Program-made: the position numbers and the translations under genes | Assembly (NCBI GenBank): GCA_021837545.1 | Contig: JAKBFR010000021.1 | Coordinates: 1-29,018, forward strand | Reading direction: 5' to 3' | Length of the DNA stretch: 29,018 nt | Source of the DNA: Bacillota bacterium | Lineage (GTDB): Bacteria > Bacillota_A > Clostridia > Clostridiales > Clostridiaceae | Shown here: positions 23,486 to 29,018 of the stretch, in pieces | How the letters are laid out: every line of letters begins with the position of its first letter | How positions within the stretch are numbered: position 1 is the first letter of the stretch | The notes under the pieces: generated by a model | The model's input: the letters and a program-made list of their open reading frames with translations, nothing else | Database searches by the model: none | Told to the model about the DNA's origin: nothing

Positions 23486-25498
23486 GTGGGGTACAACCTT
23501 GACAAATATCAGATAAGTTCAGTACAAGCAGAAGAAAAAAATGCTTTAATAGTTGCAGCGCCAGGTTCTGGTAAGACAACTGTTATAATAAACAAAGTTA
23601 ATCATTTAGTAGAAAATAAAAAAGTTTCTAATGGAAATATAATAGTAATAACTTTTACAAAAGCTGCAGCTCAAAATATGAAAAAGAGATATCAAGATGC
23701 TTTTAATAAAAATATATCTCCATTCTTTGGCACATTCCATGGCTTATTTTATAAGATACTTTTAAGGTGTGGGGAAATCATAGACATAATAGAAGGTGGT
23801 ATTGCTCATAAAATAGTTAGCAATGTTTTAAGTAAATATTTTGATGAAGTTAATGAAGATAAAATAAAAGAGGCAATAAATAATATTTCTTTATATAAAA
23901 CCTCTAGAGCTTCATTAAGTGAATTCAAACCAACTCTTACAAAAGAAATTTTTGAGGAAGCTTTAGAAAAATATGAAGGATATAAAAAAGAACATAATAA
24001 AAGAGATTTTGATGATTTAGCTATAGAGGTATTACAATTGCTTAAAAATGATAAAAATATGCTTTCAACCTATAGAAAATTATTTAAATATGTATTAGTA
24101 GATGAATTTCAAGATTGTGATGAAATGCAAATTGACTTTTTAAAGTTAATAAATGATGGAGAAAATAATAGCCTTTTTGCAGTTGGAGATGAGGATCAGT
24201 GCATTTATTCTTTTAGAGGCTCAAAGCCTGAATATATGGTTAGTTTTGATAAGATATTTAAAAGTGGTAAAAAATATTACTTATCAATTAATTATAGAAG
24301 CAAAATGAATATAGTTGATAAATCAAAAGATGTAATAAGCTTCAATAAAAAAAGAAACAATAAAGAAATAAAGTGGAATAAAGATAGTGACGGAATAATT
24401 AAGTGGTTTAGCCCTTATAATGAGAAAATGCAGGCTGAAAGCTTAACAGATATAATTATGGGAAATAAAAAGCTGGGTATTTCTTATGAAGACAATGCAG
24501 TATTATATAGAACCAATATGGAGTCTATGACAATGATAGACGTTTTAACAAAAAGAAAGATTCCATTTACATTGCTAGATAGAGAATATAATTTCTTTGA
24601 ACACTTTATATGTAGAGATTTAATTGCATATTTAAAATTATCAATTAATCAATTTGACATAAACAGTTTTTTACAAATAATAAATAAACCTTTTAGATAT
24701 ATAAGTAAAAGTAATATTGCGTACATTAAGAATTATGTACAAGAAGAAAATCCATTTACAATATTAATTGATAAAAAAGACACACCACCTTTTCAAAAGA
24801 AAAAACTTGATGACTTAAGGAAAGATATTAATTACTTAAATAAAATTTCATTATCATCTGCAATTGCATATATAGTTATGGATTTAGGCTATATAGATCA
24901 CTTAAAAGGATATGCTCAAAAATTCAACCAAAGTAGCGATGATTTAGAAGACATAATAGAAGAATTTAAATTATCAGCAGAAAGCTTTAAAACTATTTTT
25001 GAATTTTTGCAACATATCGAAGATATAAAACAAACTATAGAAGAGAGTAAGAAAAAAACAAAAAGAGAAGGCGTTATCTTAAGTACTATACATGGAGTTA
25101 AAGGCATGGAGTTTAAAAACGTATATGTGATAAACTGCGTAGAAGAAACAATACCGCATGCCTCAAGCATAAAAGAGAACATAGAAGAAGAACGTAGACT
25201 ATTCTATGTTGGAATAACAAGAGCAATAGATGAACTTTATTTATTTTCTCCAAGAAATAGAAAAGGGCAATTTAAGGATGTTTCAAGATTCATTGTTGAA
25301 GGGAAGCTAAATGATATGCCTGTGGAGACCTATGGCTATGAGGTTGGAGATAAAGTGGCTCATAAGTCTTATGGTATGGGAGAGATAGAGGAACTTAAAG
25401 AGGATAAAATAACAATAAGTTTTGATAATACTCTTAGGAGCTTTTCTTTGAAGGTATTGCTAGATAATAATTTGATACAGAAGGTAGAATTAATCTGA
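23486..25498 (+). CDS. UvrD/PcrA-like superfamily 1A DNA helicase
   Basis: ATP-dependent 3'-5' DNA helicase of the UvrD/Rep/PcrA family, likely in repair or restart of replication forks. 670 aa, shorter than typical PcrA (about 740). Q motif region LDKYQISSVQ; Walker A APGSGKTT at 25-32; motif Ia TFTKAAAQNM; motif II VDEFQD at 205-210; motif III GDEDQCIYSFRG at 234-245; motif IV NYRSK; motif V STIHGVKGMEF; motif VI EERRLFYVGITRA. The C-terminus (about 615-670, VGDKVAHKSYGMGEIEE) is a Tudor-like domain as in PcrA, which binds RNA polymerase. The start is GTG 23486 with AGAAGGA upstream. It may be an additional paralogue rather than the housekeeping PcrA. Confidence 0.92.
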   Translation: MGYNLDKYQISSVQAEEKNALIVAAPGSGKTTVIINKVNHLVENKKVSNGNIIVITFTKAAAQNMKKRYQDAFNKNISPFFGTFHGLFYKILLRCGEIIDIIEGGIAHKIVSNVLSKYFDEVNEDKIKEAINNISLYKTSRASLSEFKPTLTKEIFEEALEKYEGYKKEHNKRDFDDLAIEVLQLLKNDKNMLSTYRKLFKYVLVDEFQDCDEMQIDFLKLINDGENNSLFAVGDEDQCIYSFRGSKPEYMVSFDKIFKSGKKYYLSINYRSKMNIVDKSKDVISFNKKRNNKEIKWNKDSDGIIKWFSPYNEKMQAESLTDIIMGNKKLGISYEDNAVLYRTNMESMTMIDVLTKRKIPFTLLDREYNFFEHFICRDLIAYLKLSINQFDINSFLQIINKPFRYISKSNIAYIKNYVQEENPFTILIDKKDTPPFQKKKLDDLRKDINYLNKISLSSAIAYIVMDLGYIDHLKGYAQKFNQSSDDLEDIIEEFKLSAESFKTIFEFLQHIEDIKQTIEESKKKTKREGVILSTIHGVKGMEFKNVYVINCVEETIPHASSIKENIEEERRLFYVGITRAIDELYLFSPRNRKGQFKDVSRFIVEGKLNDMPVETYGYEVGDKVAHKSYGMGEIEELKEDKITISFDNTLRSFSLKVLLDNNLIQKVELI

Positions 25499-25559
25499 GA
25501 ACATTTTTGACATATTGTTTTAATGGAGAATATTTATAAAAGTTTGATGTAAAAATACC

Positions 25560-25663
25560 AAGTTTCTTATTAAAAAAGAAACTTGTATATATCGAAGTTG
25601 GATAAAGATAAATAATACACACATATAAAAAAGTATATACTGCTCTCTGTATATACCTTTTTT
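25560..25663 (+). terminator. Two hairpins after the helicase gene, second a strong terminator
   Basis: AAGTTTCTT/AAGAAACTT (25560-25568 with 25576-25584), then AAAAAAGTATATAC/GTATATAC-c-TTTTTT (25627-25663) with an 8-nt loop. The second has the T tract of an intrinsic terminator and could also act on the minus strand. The remaining part of the gap up to 25841 shows no gene. Confidence 0.75.
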
Positions 25664-25841
25664 GTATGTGGAAGACTAAAATAGGTGTAAATATTCAAAC
25701 CAAAGGGGAAGGGCACAGTAGTGATAGAATCAGATTATATAGAAACAAAAAATAGTTTACTGCTGGTGCAATAAATAATTAAAATACTGGTTAAAAATTA
25801 TAGATATATTAGATGGATACATGCTATGATGCTTTAGATAT

Positions 25842-26513
25842 TTAAGAGTTCTTATTTGTCTTAGATTTTTCTGAAACGAAGTCCAAGATTAACTGTCTAT
25901 GATGTGTTTTTATATCAGTATATTTATAAGAAACTTTATAATGATTGGAATCATCGGCGTGGTCTGTTCTTACCTTTTCACATAGTGTGATAACTTTTTC
26001 TTTTTTTAATGATAGAGATACTAGTGCGAATTTACTATCTGTTTCATTTTTTGAAATAACGAAATATATACCTCCGGCGCTAATATTTACTGTATAAGCT
26101 TTTTTAAAAGACCTAAAATACTTTGCTTCAACATCATTTAAATTTAGGTAATTTGCTTCACTTGGAAGTAATGAATACTCTATACCCATAACAATAGGAA
26201 GTCTTTCAAATTCTCTTCGGTCAATAATCAATATAATGGTAGGTATACTAATTATCACGGCTTGTTCAAAATCATTTTGAGTACAACCAAGTATAATGGA
26301 AGTACATTTTATAGCTTCGCGATCATGAATAAAAATTAAATTGATGGATTTACCTTTATTTAACAATATAAAATCATCTTGTGTAGTACTTATTGTAATA
26401 CCTAAATATTCACTAGATATTTTTTTTATTATTCCATCAACTAAAGTTTTATTAGAAGTAATAAACTTAACTATATCATTTTCTTTAATAATATTTATAT
26501 CGAGAATCCCCAT
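25842..26513 (-). CDS. PilZ-domain c-di-GMP-binding protein (YcgR-like)
   Basis: About 223 aa. The N-terminal part (about 5-95) resembles the YcgR-type PilZN/flagellar brake domain (NDIVKFITSNKTLVDGIIKK...). The C-terminal PilZ domain carries both c-di-GMP motifs: RREFER (RxxxR, about 99-104) and NISAGG ((D/N)xSxxG, about 143-148). Such proteins slow flagellar rotation or alter surface behaviour when c-di-GMP rises. I chose ATG 26513, which has AGAGG 8 nt upstream; a TTG two codons earlier is less likely. A chemoreceptor gene lies on the same strand further upstream, fitting a motility context. Confidence 0.88.
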   Translation of the reverse strand: MGILDINIIKENDIVKFITSNKTLVDGIIKKISSEYLGITISTTQDDFILLNKGKSINLIFIHDREAIKCTSIILGCTQNDFEQAVIISIPTIILIIDRREFERLPIVMGIEYSLLPSEANYLNLNDVEAKYFRSFKKAYTVNISAGGIYFVISKNETDSKFALVSLSLKKEKVITLCEKVRTDHADDSNHYKVSYKYTDIKTHHRQLILDFVSEKSKTNKNS

Positions 26514-26754
26514 TAGCAATACCTCTTTCTATATTAAGTAAAATTAGTATGGATTATTAAATGTAAGATATGAAGAATTAATACAAAAAATAATATTTAG
26601 ATAATTTATACTTCACACTTTTATAAGAAATATTCAATATATTACTTATAATATCATATTTTGAATATTGCTAAAAAACAAAAATTAACATTTTTATTAT
26701 TAAGGATAAATGTAGAAATAGAAGGAATAGAAGAAATAAAATATTAAATCATAA

Positions 26755-26907
26755 GGCTTACGCGATGTGGAGATACAAGAATTACAACTACAATAACCAA
26801 AAAACGGAGAAAGAGTTATAGGAACTAAGATTGATCCTAAGATTACAGAAATCGTACTTAAGAATAATACATATTATGGGCAAACAGATATTCTTGGGAC
26901 AAAATAA
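26755..26907 (+). pseudogene. Remnant of a methyl-accepting chemotaxis protein sensor domain
   Basis: The frame reads GLRDVEIQELQLQ, a stop (26794-26796), then PKNGERVIGTKIDPKITEIV and LKNNTYYGQTDILGTK before TAA at 26905. The VIGTK.DPK.TE.VLKNN..Y.G..DILG pattern is that of the extracellular Cache domain of chemoreceptors. There is no start, no membrane segment and no signalling domain. It is opposite in strand to the intact receptor at 27096. The rest of the gap 26514-27095 shows no gene. Confidence 0.7.
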
Positions 26908-27095
26908 TAAGGTGATTGGAGTATACAACGAGTGTTGAATTGTTTAGAAGGTTATATAGAGCACCTGAAATTTAGAAAAAGACCATACTGTGTCCAGTAC
27001 AGTCTTGAATTTAATTGGTGCAGATGAACCTCATCATACTTACATACGAAAAGTCTAAGTTACTTATTATACGATTCACCTTTTATTAATTTAAT

Positions 27096-28856
27096 TTAAA
27101 CCTGAAAGGCATTAACTGCAACTCTAAGCTTTTCTGCAAGACTATTTAAGTCTTGAGTATGTGTAGCTATTTGATTTATACTTGCTAGTTGCTGCTCAGT
27201 TGTAGCAGAAACCTGCTCAGTAGCAGCCGAATTTTCTTCTGTTGAAGCTGAAAGAGTTTCTAAAACTTCAACTATCTCATTTTTTTCATTTTCCATTTCA
27301 AGGCTGTAAATTTTTATGTTTCTCATATCTTCTGTAATCTTTTCTATAGATTTTAGTATCTCAACAAATATATTTTTAGCTTCTATTACAGATTTGTTTT
27401 GTTCTTTAGCTATTGCCTTTCCATCTTCTATAGCTTTGACAGCAGCTTTTGATCTATCTTGTATTCCACTGATGAGCTCTTTAACTTTTGCAGCAGATAC
27501 AGAAGATTGAGAAGCTAAATTTCTCACTTCATCAGCAACGACAGCGAACCCTTTTCCTTGCTCACCAGCCCTGGCAGCCTCTATAGCAGCATTTAAAGCC
27601 AATAAGTTAGTTTGCTCTGAAATTTGGCTTATTGCTTCAGTAATAGCTCCAATTTCAACAGAATTTTTATCGACTTCCATTATTATATCACTAGTCTTTT
27701 CAGTAGCCTTGTTGTTTTCAAGTGATTTTTCTGAAAGCAGTTCAATTGCCTTTAGACCTCTACTACCTATGTTAGTTGTTTCAACTGCAACATCGTTAGT
27801 TTTTATAGTTAATTGTGTAACTAGAGCTATCCTCTCTGCTAAATTTTTAACTCTTATAACTCCATTTTCAGTTTCTTTAGCCTGCTGGCTTGAACATTCA
27901 GCAATCTCTCCGACGGAAGCTACTACTTCATTAATAGAAGATGTACTTTCATTAACAATATTCTCTAACATCTGAGAGGAGTTAAAAACAACATTAACTG
28001 AATTTTTTACTGAACTTATAAATTGGTTAACGTTATTAACCATGATATTAAAAGAATCATTCAAATTACCAATTTCATCTTTGTTTTTGATTTGAATAGT
28101 TTCAATATTCAAATTACCGGAAGCTACATTATCAACTGCATTACTGATTTCTTTAATTGGAGCAGATATATGTTTGGCAAAAAGTACAATTACTGCAGAA
28201 CCTAAAAGAATTACTGCTAATAATACAATAAGAGTATTAACAAGAATCTTATTTGAACCAACATTAAAATCATTCATATAAGTTCCAGCACAAACCACCC
28301 AACCCCAATTAGGATCAGCTTTTTGGTAAGTTATTTTATCTGCAACTTGATCTGAATTAGGAAGCGTCCACCAATAAGTTAAATACCCTCCACCGGCGTT
28401 TGCTATTTTGATTTGATCCTTAACAAACAAGGAACCATTTTTTTTATCCTTAGAATCTAATACATTTTTGCCTTCTAAAGTTGGATGAACTGCTTCAACG
28501 CCTTCTTGAGTATAGGCTAATAAATAACCACTTTTTCCTAAACTCAAATTTTTGTTAATTGATCTTGTACCATCTGTTTGCTTTTTACTAAGCATATATT
28601 CTCTAACTTTTTCTTGAGCATCATCAAGAGTTAGTTTTCCTTGATCTACAAGTTTTTGATTATCGTCAATTACTTGCAATGTCATTTCTACACTATTTTT
28701 TAATAAAATCTTTCCGCTGTTTTCAAGTTCAGTTTTGGCCACATAATAACTTACTAACCCTAGTATGAGTACAGGTATAATTAACAGTAGTCCCATTACT
28801 AAAACGAGTTTCTTTTTTATTGGTAAGCCTCTAGTTTTTTTTAGTGATTTTTTCAT
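27096..28856 (-). CDS. Methyl-accepting chemotaxis protein with Cache_2-type sensor
   Basis: A transmembrane chemoreceptor of about 586 aa that controls the CheA kinase. Membrane helix 1 at about 16-38; extracellular single Cache domain (about 45-200, with [23 protein letters not shown] and [13 protein letters not shown]); membrane helix 2 at about 204-227; HAMP (about 228-280); and a cytoplasmic signalling domain whose tip is [20 protein letters not shown] followed by [10 protein letters not shown]. Glu/Gln-rich pairs provide methylation sites. I chose ATG 28856, which has GGGGGGG 10 nt upstream; another ATG 9 nt earlier is too close to it. A sigma-D-type promoter lies just upstream. The ligand is unknown. 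Confidence 0.95.
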   Translation of the reverse strand: MKKSLKKTRGLPIKKKLVLVMGLLLIIPVLILGLVSYYVAKTELENSGKILLKNSVEMTLQVIDDNQKLVDQGKLTLDDAQEKVREYMLSKKQTDGTRSINKNLSLGKSGYLLAYTQEGVEAVHPTLEGKNVLDSKDKKNGSLFVKDQIKIANAGGGYLTYWWTLPNSDQVADKITYQKADPNWGWVVCAGTYMNDFNVGSNKILVNTLIVLLAVILLGSAVIVLFAKHISAPIKEISNAVDNVASGNLNIETIQIKNKDEIGNLNDSFNIMVNNVNQFISSVKNSVNVVFNSSQMLENIVNESTSSINEVVASVGEIAECSSQQAKETENGVIRVKNLAERIALVTQLTIKTNDVAVETTNIGSRGLKAIELLSEKSLENNKATEKTSDIIMEVDKNSVEIGAITEAISQISEQTNLLALNAAIEAARAGEQGKGFAVVADEVRNLASQSSVSAAKVKELISGIQDRSKAAVKAIEDGKAIAKEQNKSVIEAKNIFVEILKSIEKITEDMRNIKIYSLEMENEKNEIVEVLETLSASTEENSAATEQVSATTEQQLASINQIATHTQDLNSLAEKLRVAVNAFQV

Positions 28857-28895
28857 TATTTGCATTCCCCCCCAGATATAGTAGTTATGCTTTTA

Positions 28896-28922
28896 TTATC
28901 GAAGTGTAACATGTTAACTTAA
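28896..28922 (-). promoter_or_regulatory. Sigma-D (FliA-type) promoter of the chemoreceptor gene
   Basis: On the minus strand TTAAGTTA (28922-28915), 11 bp, TTCGATAA (28903-28896). The sigma-28 consensus is TAAAGTTT-N11-GCCGATAA, so 6 of 8 bases match in each box with exact spacing. It lies 39 bp before the chosen start, placing this receptor in the late flagellar regulon. Confidence 0.65.
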
Positions 28923-29018
28923 TAGCTCGTGGTCGAATATTGCAGAAAGATATCAATTTAAGGGATATTTACAATTTAGTTATAATATCTTAATGATACT
29001 ATTTTGTTATATATATTA

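Noticed and set aside
23486..25498. Helicase as part of a defence system
   Set aside because: No partner nuclease, methylase or other defence gene is adjacent; the protein has a plain UvrD/PcrA layout with a Tudor-like tail.
25722..25774. GTG-started 15-codon frame after AAGGGGAAGGG
   Set aside because: Too short, with poor start spacing and no recognisable product; probably chance.

Overview
The window comes from a low-GC Clostridium (sensu stricto). The evidence is very AT-rich DNA, strong AGGAGG-type ribosome binding sites, the gene order tig-clpP-clpX-lonB-lon-engB, Cys/Gly-rich 'HCB'-type small proteins and a PerR-type regulator. The genes look most like the C. beijerinckii group, but that placement is from memory of gene content, not a search.

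Region 1 (1-5262): the 3' half of a histidine biosynthesis operon, hisC(partial)-hisB-hisH-hisA-hisF-hisI-hisE, ending in a strong intrinsic terminator. Three of its junctions (hisB/hisH, hisA/hisF, hisI/hisE) hold MITE-like inserts whose ends are degenerate 7-bp tandem repeats that are reverse-complementary to each other. The hisF/hisI junction instead holds a cluster of short dyads. Region 2 (5263-7465): a sparse stretch with a decayed class II aldolase gene, another heptad-repeat element, a tiny Cys-rich protein, the first copy (A) of a short structured element, and a membrane-anchored protein of unknown role.

Region 3 (7486-16210): the protein quality-control block: trigger factor, ClpP, ClpX, LonB (membrane-anchored), Lon and the ribosome-assembly GTPase EngB/YsxC, with clear terminators after tig, clpX, lonB and engB. 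The lonB leader is odd: a strong Shine-Dalgarno lies 80 nt upstream of the start codon, and a long AU-rich hairpin could bring the two together.

Region 4 (16370-21460): small lineage-specific genes: two Cys/Gly-rich proteins, an Asn-rich protein, a VCBS-like membrane protein and PerR (both on the minus strand), a tandem pair of about 105-aa paralogues with matched promoter-palindrome leaders, and a small Cys protein. Two further copies (B and C) of the short element lie here. Region 5 (21482-29018): nicotinate phosphoribosyltransferase (minus), a UvrD/PcrA-like helicase (plus), a PilZ/YcgR-like c-di-GMP protein (minus), a decayed chemoreceptor fragment, and an intact chemoreceptor (minus) with a recognisable sigma-D (flagellar/chemotaxis) promoter.

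The least explained features are: (i) elements A, B and C, which share CTGAA-N10-ACTTATACCC and, in B and C, an AACCC(C)TCA right end, and look like non-autonomous IS200/IS605-type elements or orphan guide-like RNAs; (ii) the heptad-phased intergenic repeat family; (iii) the lonB leader; and (iv) the covarying palindromes at the 5' ends of the duplicated genes. No rRNA, tRNA, CRISPR array, intact transposase or prophage was seen.
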